From Zygnema cylindricum (taxonomy: Eukaryota > Streptophyta > Zygnematophyceae > Zygnematales > Zygnemataceae), in NCBI GenBank assembly GCA_037447655.1, contig JBBHKE010002398.1:55379-119378 (forward strand): DNA of 64,000 nt, in the 5' to 3' direction. The notes beneath the pieces are model-generated. The model was given only the letters and a program-made list of their open reading frames with translations, ran no database searches and was not told the origin of the DNA. Position numbers and translations under genes: made by a program. This document shows positions 1 to 10,337 of this stretch, piece after piece. Position 1 is the stretch's first letter, and each line of letters opens with the position of its first letter.

Positions 1-358
1 TAACCAGATCGTTCAACAGAGTTCTGTCGCTTTGCAGTTTTTAGGGTTTTTGTCCGTGAAGAAAAATGAATTTGGTCAATGAATCTTTCACTCAATCCTT
101 TTTTATTGAATCTTTTACTGAATAGTTTTCTGAATCGTTTAATGAATCTATTACTCTTAACCTTTTACTGACCTTGTACTGAATTGCTTGCTGAATCTTT
201 TGCTGAACCTTTTATCGAATCTTGTACTTATTCTTCTCCAGGTGATAACGAATCTACCAGAATACAAGGAACCCTGACCTTTTTTCTGAACAGTTACTGA
301 CCTTTTGCTGTTTTTTTTTAAGAATCTTATACCAAATATTTTGTCGAAACTCTTGCAG

Positions 359-1705
359 GTGACAAAGCGTGACGACCCGGATGACTCCAAAGTGAAAGCT
401 CTGCAAGGTGTGGCTGGTGAAGGGGACTCCGTGTGGGTGAAGGTGGTCTCTGTGAAGGAGGAGGAGCCCGGGAATGCGAAGATTGGAGCATCCATGAAGT
501 TGGTAAACCAGAGAGACGGCACCGACAAGGACCCTCAAAATACTCTGTTGGGGGAACAGATGTCAAAGCCTCGCTGGCAGGAGCCTAAGAAGGTGAGCTA
601 TTGCTTTACGATGTAGACATTGGCACACACCTCTCTTTCTCCCCCCCCCCCTCCCCCTCTCTCATTCTGTTGCTTCATCTTTCATCCACTCCATCTCTCT
701 CTCTCCCCCCCTCTCTTTCTCATTCCGTTGCTTCATCTTTCTCCACTCTCCCACCCTCCCTCTCACATTCTGTTGCTTTATCTTTCATGCACTTCCCTTC
801 CCTCTCTCCCCCCCTCTCTCTCTCATTCCGTTGCTTCATCTTTCATCCACTCCCTCTTGCTATCTTCCTTCTTTTCTTCTCCCACCCGCCCTTCATCCAA
901 TTTCTCCGTCTCCCATGTACACAGTTTTTTTTGTTATATGCGCGCTGTCATACATATGAAAAATCTGATTTTTACGACGAGGAGACAACAATCGAATAAG
1001 TTGAGGTTTCTATTGCTGTTCTGTTTTGTCCATTTTATTGCAGATGGAGTTGGGAGCCGTCTACAATGTCACATGCACTCGCTGTGGCGGCCATGGCCAC
1101 TTGAAGACAGAATGTTACGCTTCTCTCAACAACAAAACATATGAATTGCTTCCTGACGTGGACACTACGGAGACTGAACGACAGGCTGAAGGAGATGTTT
1201 CAGGAAATGTAAGTACAGGAAATAGGAGAGAGACCACCGGAGTAAGTAGAGGGTCAGGAGTTGCATCAAGAGATACTGAAAATGGGGCTGGAAGGGGATT
1301 AGGGTTAGCGCCTGGAACGGGTTTACCAGTTGGGAGAGGGAGGGGAAGAGCTATGACTCAACCGGCTTGGATGACCCATGGAGTTGGAATAGCGGGAGAA
1401 CCAAAGCAGATCGGGAAAGGTGGAAGTGATTCTATAAAGAGTAAAGAAGTGAAGGGAACAAAGGTAAGAACAGACGATATGGAAAACCTACCTTCGAAAA
1501 TTTCGTCGAAAGAGGATGCATTAGCTGTAATTGCAAAACTGGAACAGGAGTTGAAATCCAAGAAATCTCGCAAGGAGGAGAAAAAGAAAAAGAAGGAAAA
1601 AAGGAAAGAGAGGAAGGAGAAACGGAAAGAACGGCGCAAAAAGGAAGGGAGAGAGAAGAAAAAGGACAGGAAAAGAAGAAGAGATGATGATGAAAGTGAT
1701 GACTC

Positions 1706-1736
<31 letters not shown>

Positions 1737-2735
1737 AGTCGAGACAGGAGGAAGAAATCTAAAAGGAGAGGTAATAGAAGCTTCAAGGATAACAGTGAGG
1801 AATCTTCAGATGGGAGTCTAGAATTGCGAAGGAAAAGTAAATCAAAAAGGACCCGTACGGATAGAGACAGAGAAGATGATGACAAAGATTTGATCAATGT
1901 CAAGAAAAAGAGTCGTGGATACAACAATGAATCAGAAGAGGATTTTCAAAAAGTAAAACAAAACGAGGATTTTGTGAGGCAAGATTTGGGGCCTAAGCAT
2001 GGAAAGGAAGGCATGGAAGATACCAAAATTAGTGACGATGATCAGGGTTTTGGAGATAAACAGAATCACAAGTGGAGGGAAGATGAGGATCGAGGGGGTA
2101 GAGTAGTGAGTGAGATGGGGAGGAACGTAGGAAACCAAAGGCATGTTGGGAGAGGAGATGAAAGCAGAGGTTCTTATGAAGATGATTATGGCAAAGTAAA
2201 CGAGCGTAGTCGGGGAAGGGAAAATGATGAAGGAAGAGAAATGTTTAGAGTCGGTGGTGGAAGGAAGGAAAGGGAGGCAACTGGTCTGGAAGATAGTTTG
2301 GAAATGAGAGCAAATAGAAGTCGAGCTCCGGAGGATAACCGTAGAGGAAGGAGAGAGAGTGAGAGACAAAGTGAAAGACACTTCTCTGACAGTATTGCAG
2401 AGGAAGGGAAAGTGGAGAGTTCCAAGCACAGAGACAGGTCAGAAGAGAGAGGCGATCCCAGAAGGGATGTGGAGAGTGATGGAAATAGACTGGAAAGGAG
2501 GAATGCCCTTCGTAAAGAGAGAGAGAGGAGTTTTGGAGAAGACAGGGGAGAAACCGAAGTTATGGACCACAGAAAGAGGAGATATGACCAAAGAGAACAA
2601 GACAGAGGCGGTTGGAGGAGAGAGGAGTCTGATTATGGTAGTAGAGAAGCTAGACGAGTTTCAGAAAATGACGAATATGATCGAAGAAGGGAAAGTTCAA
2701 GGAAACGAGACTGTAACGAAAAGGGGACGGTCTGA
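359..2735 (+). CDS. ZCCHC17: ZCCHC17/pNO40-like S1 and CCHC zinc-knuckle protein, 5' exons outside window
   Basis: Nucleolar, ribosome- and splicing-associated RNA-binding protein family. Two exons are visible: 359-592 (acceptor CTTGCAG, donor GTGAGC, 78 codons, phase 0) and 1044-2735 (acceptor TTATTGCAG). The first carries the second half of an S1 domain, with VWVKVVSVKEEE then KIGASMKLVNQRDG. The second opens with MELGAVYNVTCTRCGGHGH and continues to TECYA and YELLPD, a CCHC knuckle (Cys-x2-Cys-x4-His-x4-Cys) that is very characteristic of ZCCHC17. About 530 residues of Lys/Arg/Glu/Asp/Ser-rich low-complexity tail follow (KKKKEK, SESESES, many RDR/ERR), as in the basic tails of the family but much longer. 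The start of the S1 domain lies before base 1. The frame closes at 2735, but the same composition continues in the +1 frame to 3030, so the true C-terminus is uncertain. Family assignment is firm. Confidence 0.85.
625..870 (+). repeat. Pyrimidine-rich tandem repeat in a ZCCHC17-like intron
   Basis: About four imperfect copies of a 45-58 bp unit built on CATTCYGTTGCTTCATCTTTC followed by CT/C runs. It lies in the 593-1043 intron. The open frames across it are low-complexity translations, not exons. Confidence 0.7.
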
Positions 2736-3170
2736 TGAGAATGACGACAATGGAGGAAAACGAGACAGGTATGTTGACCAGAAAACCAGAGAGTATTCTG
2801 AAGATGAATATTCGAGAGCACTGTCTAAGAGGAGTACTAGAGATGAGCATAAATATTCTGAAGAGGATCAGCACGGTGCAGTCAGGTGCAATAAGGGGAG
2901 AGAAGAGGAGATGCGATCCTTTGGAAACAGTGACGACGAAGGACTGCGTAAGAAGTGGAGGCAGGAAAGGGAGGGGAAGGAGGTTGAGTTTCCAGAAATG
3001 GAAAGGAATTTGGTTGCAAGAGATGACTGAGAGAAGAATGGGGGACAAAGACAAAATTGTAAGCGATAATTTCATGGTCGAGGATTTGGGGAATGGGAGA
3101 AGAGAAGATGGATACAATTGCTTTGAGGAAGATGTTAAATTTAGTGTAGGTGCGTGTAAGACGTGAAAGG

Positions 3171-4264
3171 TACCTGTGGATGAATAGGAAATTTGAGAGA
3201 AACGGAGATCTACAAAAGGGTATTAAACGGAGAGCTCCGCATAGAACAAGAAGGAAAGTCATTTGAGCCATTTTGGTGACATGGCCTCCAAAAAAGGATG
3301 TGACAGACAAAGGTTTGCAATTTTCCTGCATGGGGAGAGTGACGGGAAGAAACTCAACTTGAGACAATTCATTGGATTAGCTTTTTCTTTTCTGAAATCT
3401 GACACCGAATCGATCGAATTCTGGAAAATAATACTTGAGCGCTTCAGTTTTTGGAGTAGATCTATTGTCCAGAAGCTTTCAAGGTTTGAAAGGGTTTTTT
3501 TTGTATACCACGGTATGCTTAGAGCTTTTTTCCGAGGGAGGTCGATCCTTGTCTTATTTTCCTTTGGAAACAAAAAAACAATTAATGGGTAGTTTCAAGT
3601 CGAGGAGGGAACAATGAGTCCGAGGGACTAACTCGTTTAACTTCTGGTCTTGTAGCTGCCGATCTTAAAGGAGAGCTTTCATACATCTCTTAATGTTGTG
3701 CAGAACAATTAAAGGGATGATCTGTCTACTTAAGATAAAGGATTGTCAAGAACTGAGTTTAGAATCTGTGTCTGTGAGAACCGAGGTGTAGATGACGCTC
3801 TTAAAAGTCTACCAACAACTTTCCAAGTGCTTTTCAAGAAAAGTTTGTAAAATCTACTTACTGGTAAACGTGTTTTTAACTTCCGAATCGGCTATAGTTT
3901 TATGTTTATGTTATTTTTCTCCCTTTCAAGTGGAATGTCTTCATGAACATTGAACCCTGTTAAACTCGATTTCCGGAAGTTCCTCGGAGCATTGTAATTG
4001 GCTAAAATTGGTTATTTTGGTAAAAATGGTTATACAAGTTAGTGTAATTTGCGTTAACTTAGTCATCTCTGTTAGCTTCCTAAGTTAAACCGGTATATGT
4101 TCGTTCTAGACGATCCTTGCTTCCACACTAAAAAGCTGAAATTTGCGGTGCTCTAATATTAATGTTTATTGTTGCATCATTTAACTTCGAGCACTTAACA
4201 AACATTTCCAATCATTTTGATTTTACTCTTGATCTTACTCGTGTTGGCAGTTTATAGCATAGCT
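3171..4264. other. 3' flank of the ZCCHC17-like gene, no gene recognised
   Basis: Probably 3' UTR and intergenic DNA. A 109-codon open frame at 3263-3592 (+) starts MSHFGDMASKKGC; it matches no family I recognise and lacks coding-like composition. No RNA gene or mobile-element terminus was seen. Confidence 0.4.
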
Positions 4265-4416
4265 AAAATGTTCGAAAATAATTGAAAACGCCCCATAGTG
4301 GAGCGGTAATGGTGCCCCCATACTACATGGGTTTTTACATGGCAAATGCACTTAAATTCACGTGTAGTATGGGATTACTGCATATAAAGTTCCCGATTGC
4401 TCTTGCACATTTGAAC
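4265..4416. mobile_element. Foldback MITE, GTTCAAATGTGCG family
   Basis: The ends read AATGTTCGAAAATAATTG on the left and TTGCACATTTGAAC on the right. The interior holds the inverted pair CCATACTACATGG / GTGTAGTATGGG. It is a diverged member of the foldback family seen four more times in the COBRA-like gene introns (11221, 12237, 13735, 14293). Confidence 0.5.
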
Positions 4417-4559
4417 TGTGTTATATGAGGGAAACGGGGATAAAGAGGACCCTTGTAAATAGGGCTCGAGTGCTATGAGGCTTACAGGGTAATTATACGG
4501 AGTGCTAGTGTTGGCGCTTGTATCGTGCACTTTTTCTGTATGATCAATACTACAGTTAC

Positions 4560-4925
4560 TAGAGGGAGAGAGAAGGAGAGAGAAGAGGAGGTAGAGAGCG
4601 AGGAAAAAGCAGAATAGAATAAACAGAATGGGAGAGAGAAGGCGAGGGAAAGTGAACGAGAGGGATGGAGAGAGAGGGAGGAAAAAGGGAAGGGAAAGAG
4701 TACAAGAGGGGGAGAGGGAGGGGGACAGAATAAGGGAGCAGGGAAACAGAGAGAATGGGAGAAAGAAGGGGAGGGAAAATGAGAGGGAGAGCAGAGAGGG
4801 AGGGAGGAGGGAGGGAGAGAGGAGGAGAGTAAAGTGGGAGAGAGAGAAAGAGAGGGAGAAAAAAAAGGACAAGGAGAGAGAGAGAGAGATAGAGATAGAG
4901 AGAGGGAGACAGAGAGGGAGAGGAT
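4560..4925. repeat. Purine-rich (GA/GGGA) tract
   Basis: About 365 bp of almost uninterrupted A/G on the + strand (GAGAGGGAGAGA type). The open frames on both strands are simple translations of it. Confidence 0.8.
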
Positions 4926-5752
4926 TTTTTGTGTTTTATTGTTTATATTTTCTAGATGAAATGTAAGGCCCTTTTCATGAAAGGAGGTAGGGATAAAAAA
5001 TTCAATTATTCGTATATTCTTATGGGTTATTGAGAACTCTTTTGTCGTTTTACATGTTTATTTAGTTTCTGATAAAAAATGATGAGTTCTCCTCCATTTT
5101 TTAGGGTTATCAGAACCTATTCTTTTTCCCCACTGACCCTCATCTTGGCCCCACCCAAATATGCCACGTGTCAGTTTCTGTTTCCGGGAGGCTGCTCAAT
5201 TTAGGAGCCAGCTTCACACGTGCGATGACCCCTCCTGATAGAAGGACGTCGAAACGGCCATAGCTGCACTGGAAATGGAGAATTATTTGTTTATTTATGC
5301 GTTTATTTATTTTATTAAGGAGAAGAATGTGGTTCATTCAAAGAAAGCAATGAATAAGGAAAAAAAAGAACAAGACAAAAGAGGGCTGAAAGCATGATAC
5401 CCATATTTTCAAAATAAAGAAACAAAGCACAAGCATAAGCTATTTGGACAAGGAGAAGCTGGAGACGGGAGAGCATTTCCTGTTTGTTATAAATTTGTCG
5501 TTTTTGACAGCTTTAGAATTTAGATTTGTTGGTCGGCCTATTTTCTGGTCCAAATAGGACCTTCTGAAGGCCCATTACCATTGAGAATTTATGGCCGTAC
5601 ATTCTGTCGTCTGACATCTGTACATTTTAGTACTACCGTTTATCGCTTTTAGCAACCAACGTTTTTTTTCGCCAACAATTGCGCGTGCCCCACTTGGGGA
5701 GTGGAAATCCGACGGTTTCGATTGCAAGGTAAAGATCTTACCCTTGATGCGC
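4926..5752. other. Non-coding spacer before the minisatellite
   Basis: AT-rich with no supported gene. Only short, uncharacteristic open frames occur and no transposon termini were identified. Confidence 0.4.
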
Positions 5753-6540
5753 AATGCCTCGATATGGATGCGCTTCACTGATACGATGCCATGCTCAAAC
5801 ATCGATGCGCTTCTCGATATGGTTTCAATTTGACGATATGGCTCCGATGCATCGATATCGCTGCGATGCAACGTTATGGCTTCGATGCAACGTTATGGCT
5901 TCGATGCAACGATATGGATGCAATGCAACGATATGACTATCATGTAACGATATGGCTGTCATGAAACGATATGGCTACGATGCAACGATATGGCTGCCAT
6001 GCAACGATATGGCTGCCATGTAAAGATATGGCTGCCATGCAACGATATGGATGCCATGCAACGATATGGATGCGATGCAGCGATATGGCTACGATGCAAC
6101 GATATGGATGCGATGCAGCGATATGGCTGTGATGAAACGATATGGCTGCCATGCAACAATATGGTTGCGATGTAACGATATGTCTGCCATGCAACGGTAT
6201 GGCTGCGATGCAACTATATGGCTGCCATGTAACGATATGGCTGCCATGAAACGATATGTTTGCGATGCAACGATATGGCTGCCATGCAACGATATGGCTT
6301 CCATGAAACGATATAAATGCGATGCAACGATATGGCTGCAATGCAACGATATGACTGCGGTGCAACGATATGGATGCGGTGCAACGACATGGTCGCGGTG
6401 CAACGATATGGCTGCGATGCAACGATATGGCTGCGATGCAACGAAATATGGCTGCGATGCAACGATATGGCTGCCATGCAACGATATGGCTTCCATGAAA
6501 CGATATAAATGCGATGCAACGACATGGCTGCAATGCAAAG
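5753..6540. repeat. 19-bp minisatellite, left block
   Basis: About 40 imperfect copies of a 19-bp unit, consensus GATATGGCTGCCATGCAAC, with frequent GCGATG, GCGGTG and GCAGCG variants. The unit has no stop codon in any frame on either strand, and 19 is not a multiple of 3. Long spurious open frames of MQRYGC / SLHRSHIVA type therefore appear on both strands. Most units contain ATGGC-T-GCCAT, an 11-bp interrupted palindrome. The array continues at 7286 after a transposon insertion. Confidence 0.95.
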
Positions 6541-7285
6541 CAGAGGTCGCAAACGGTCAACCGAAACCGTGACCGATCGTTAACCGACCGCCCGCGCCGG
6601 ATCCGGAACGGATTCGGTTGCCAAATTTTGGGGGTCGGGCGGTTACGGTCGGTTGATTCACCAGGAAAAAAAAAACGGTCGGTTACGGTCGGTCAACCAA
6701 AAAAATGAAAATTTTGTACTGTCCCTATAATCCAACATTCTTGTACTTTGTACTCTTTGGCATCGTGGAAGTACGTGACATCATGATTAGCGTCGCAAAT
6801 CTGACACGGTACTGTAGTAAGCTATTCATTTCGCAAATCAAAGGGAACGCGACAAAGCGTCGCAAATCTGACACGGTAGTACAATATTCATTTCAAAAAT
6901 CTTAGAGAACGCGACAAAGCGTCGCAAATCTGACACAGTAGTACACTATTCATTTCGCAAATCTTAGGGAACGCGACAAAGCGTCGCAAAACTGACACGG
7001 TAGTAGCCCTATTCATTTCGCAAATCTTAGGGAACGCGACAAATCGTAATTATTGGCTTATTCCGTCGTACATAGATTAATTTTGTACTTTTTCGGTTAC
7101 GGGCGGGCACGGTTAGTCGCGAAAAATCAAGATTCGGTTAATTTTTTTTTTCGTAAACGACGGTCGGTTAACGGTTAATAATTTTGGAGCGTGACAAAAC
7201 CTGGTCGGGTGTCGGTTACTCAGATTTTGAAAAAAAATAAACGGTCGGTTTCGGGTATGAAATTTTTTGACTTTTGCGACCTCTG
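6541..7285. mobile_element. Non-autonomous hAT-like element with 8-bp target duplication
   Basis: The termini are inverted: CAGAGGTCGCAAA on the left and TTTTGCGACCTCTG on the right. Both sides are flanked by the direct repeat ATGCAAAG (6533-6540 and 7286-7293). Eight-bp duplications with CA..TG ends are the hAT signature. Subterminal regions are rich in CGGTCGGTTA motifs, as expected for hAT transposase binding, and no transposase frame is present. Removing the element plus one duplication restores the 19-bp minisatellite register. Confidence 0.9.
6793..7052 (+). repeat. Four-copy tandem repeat inside the hAT-like element
   Basis: About four copies of a 63-67 bp unit. Each begins TCGCAAATCTGACACGGTAG and runs through ATTCATTTCGCAAATC to GAACGCGACAAAGCG. 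It occupies the centre of the non-autonomous element. Confidence 0.85.
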
Positions 7286-8135
7286 ATGCAAAGATATGAC
7301 TGCGGTGCAACGATATGGTTGCGGTCCAACGATATGGCTGCCATGCAACGATATGGCTGCCATGCTGCCATGCAACGATATGGCTGCCGTGCAGCGATAT
7401 GGATTCCGTGCAGCGATATCGTTGCGGTGCAGGGATATCGTTGCGGTGCAACGATATGGCTGCGATGCAACGATATGACTGCGGTGCAGCGATATGGATG
7501 CGATGCAAAGATATGGCTGCCATGTAATGATATGGCTGCCATTCAACGATATGGCTGCCATGCAACGATATGGTCGCGATGCATAGATATGACTGCGGTG
7601 CAACAATATGGTTGCGGTGCAGCGATATGGCTGCCATGCAACGATATGGCTGCCATGCTGCCATGCAACGATATGGCTGCCGTGCAGCGATATGGGTTCC
7701 GTGCAGCGATATCGTTGCGGTGCAGGGATATCGTTGCGGTGCAACGATATGGCTGCGATGCAACGATATGACTGTGGTGCAGCGATATGGATGCGATGCA
7801 ACGATATGGCTGCCATGTAATGATATGGCTGCCATTCAACGATATGGCTGCCATGCAACGATATGGTCGCGATGCATAGATATGACTGCGGTGCAACGAT
7901 ATGGTTGCGGTGCAGCGATATGGCTGCCATGCAACGATATGGCTGCCATGCTGCCATGCAACGATATGGCTGCCGTGCAGCGATATGGGTTCCGTGCAGC
8001 GATATCGTTGCGGTGCAGGGATATCGTTGCGGTGCAACGATATGGCTGCGATGCAACGATATGACTGCGGTGCAGCGATATGGATGCGATGCAACGATAT
8101 GGCTGCCATTCAACGATATGGCTGCCATGCAACGA
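7286..8135. repeat. 293-bp higher-order repeat within the minisatellite
   Basis: The same series of variant units recurs at 7293, 7586 and 7879, exactly 293 bp apart each time. Shared markers are GATATGACTGCGGTGCAAC, the TGCCATGCTGCCATG stutter and the GCAGGGATATCGTTGCGG unit. Just under three copies are present, so the block was amplified after the basic units had diverged. Confidence 0.85.
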
Positions 8136-9559
8136 TATGGTCACGATGCAACGATATGGTTGCCAAGTAGCGATATGGCCGCGATGCAACGTTATTACTT
8201 CCGTGCAGCGATATGACTGCCATGCAATGATATGGCTACCATGGAACGATATGACTGCCGTGCAACGATATGGCTGCCATGCAACGATATGGTTGCCATG
8301 AAACGATATGGCTGCCGTGCAACGATATGGCTGCCATGGAACAATATGGCTGCCATGTAGCGATATGGCTGCCATGTAACGTTATGGCTGCCATGCAGCG
8401 ATATGGTTGCCATGCAACGATATAGCTGCCATGAAACCGATATGGCTGCCATGCAACGATATGGCTGCCGTGAAACGATATGGCTGCGAGGAAACGATAA
8501 GGCTGCGATGCAACGATATGGCTGCCATGCAGCGATATGGCTGCCATGGAACGATATGGATGCGATGCAACGATATGTCTGCCACGTTGCGATATGGCTG
8601 CGACGCAGCGATATGGCCGCGACGCAACGATAAGGCTGCGACACAACGATATGGCTGCAATGCAGCAATATGGCTGCGATGCAACGATATGACTGCCGTG
8701 CAACGATCTGGCTCCCGTGCAACGATATGGCTGCCACGTAGCGATATTGATGCGATGCAATGATATGGCCGCGATGCAACGATATGCTGCCATGCAGAAA
8801 TATGGCTGCGATTCAGCGATATGGCTGCCATGCAACGATATAAATGCGATGCAACGATATGGATGCAATGCAACGATATGGATGCGGTGCAACGATATGG
8901 TTGCGGTGTAATGATATGGTTGTGATGCAACGATATGGCTGCGGTTCAGCAATATGGATGCGGTGCAACGATATGGCTGCCATGTAACGATATGGCTGCC
9001 ATGTAACGATATGGCTGCCATTCAACAATATGGCTTCCATGCAACAATATTGCTGCCATGCAACGATATGGATGCGGTGCAACGATATGGCTGCAATTCA
9101 ACGATATGGCTGCCATGCAACGATATGGCTGCCGTGAAACGATATGGCTGCGAGGAAACGATAAGGCTGCAATGCAACGATATGGCTGCCAAGCAACTAT
9201 ATGGCTGCCATGTAACGATATGGCTGCCATGTAACGATTTGGCTGCGACGCAGCGATATGGCTGCGGGGCAACTATAAGGCTGCGACGCAACGATAAGGC
9301 TGCGGTACAACGATATGGCTGCCCTGCTACGATATGGCTGCCGTGCAACGATATGGCTGCCATGCAAAGATATAGCTGCCGTGCAGCGATATGGCTTCCG
9401 TGCAGCGATATGGCTGCCATGCAACCATATGGCTGCCGTGCAACGATATGGCTGCCATGCAACGATATGGCTGCCATGCAGCGATATGGCTGCCATGCAA
9501 CGATATGGCTACCATGCAGCGATATGGCTACCATGCAACGATATGGCTGCCATTCAGCC
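7286..9559. repeat. 19-bp minisatellite, right block
   Basis: About 120 further copies of the unit in the left block, ending at GCTGCCATTCAGCCG. Overlapping open frames up to 302 codons on the minus strand are consequences of stop-free repeat units, not genes. Variants include GGATAAGG and GTGCAGGGATATCG, the latter confined to the higher-order repeat. Confidence 0.95.
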
Positions 9560-10337
9560 GTAATAGCACTCTTATAATTATCGATTTAGTGGATTTTCGC
9601 TGTATGAAATTTATATTGTCAACAAATGTTTTCATTTGTTCGGCGACTTTACACGGTCAGCCAGTTCAGGCAGTTTCACTGCCCCTGAAAGAACATATAC
9701 CGGGTTCATTCAGAGTTGAAGTCCAAAGTGAGAATGAGAGTAGTGAGTATGGTCAGTATAGTTAGCAATAATAGTCAAGACCATTTGTGGTAATAACAGA
9801 TATCTAACGCCTCTCCTTTCTCTTTGCTATGAACTCAGATCGTACACCATCACTCGTATTAATAAAGCTTGCTATTATTATATTTTAAAGTAGCACACGA
9901 CCTGAATAGTCTTGCAATTGTATAATCAAGACAACCTGGCCACAAGCCCGTAGTAATTTCAAATGTTTGAAGCGCCTACAAATCAAATTTTTCTTATCTT
10001 AGTTTTCCGGATATCAAGCCTTTCTCCAGTTTTGTTTATTTGCATATTGCAGGCACTTTACAACATAATCAGTTGACACTTTTCAACAAATATCACTTTT
10101 AGCATAAGGAACACATTGCTCGTTTCAACTTCATAGACTAGGAAACATTGCTTTCTTATTTTCAAATACTGAGGGAAAAAACTCGTCAAATGTTTGGTGT
10201 TAATGAGATCTAACCATTACATCCGAAAAAAGAAAGAAGAATAAAAACAGCTAAGCAAATAAAGAAATAACAAACATTCATTGCGTGAAAATGATTCCCT
10301 CATCTTCTCTATTTACACTCTAGTTACACCATTCAAG
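9560..10337. other. Spacer downstream of the COBRA-like gene
   Basis: No gene or transposon end is seen. It probably includes the 3' UTR of the COBRA-like gene on the minus strand. Confidence 0.4.

Noticed and set aside
1358-2429. Antisense Ser/Leu-rich open frames
   Set aside because: Reverse translations of the Lys/Glu/Arg-rich tail of the ZCCHC17-like gene.
5940-9577. Many long open frames on both strands (for example 302 codons at 7220-8128 minus)
   Set aside because: They are translations of the 19-bp stop-free minisatellite; the same region is open in several frames at once.
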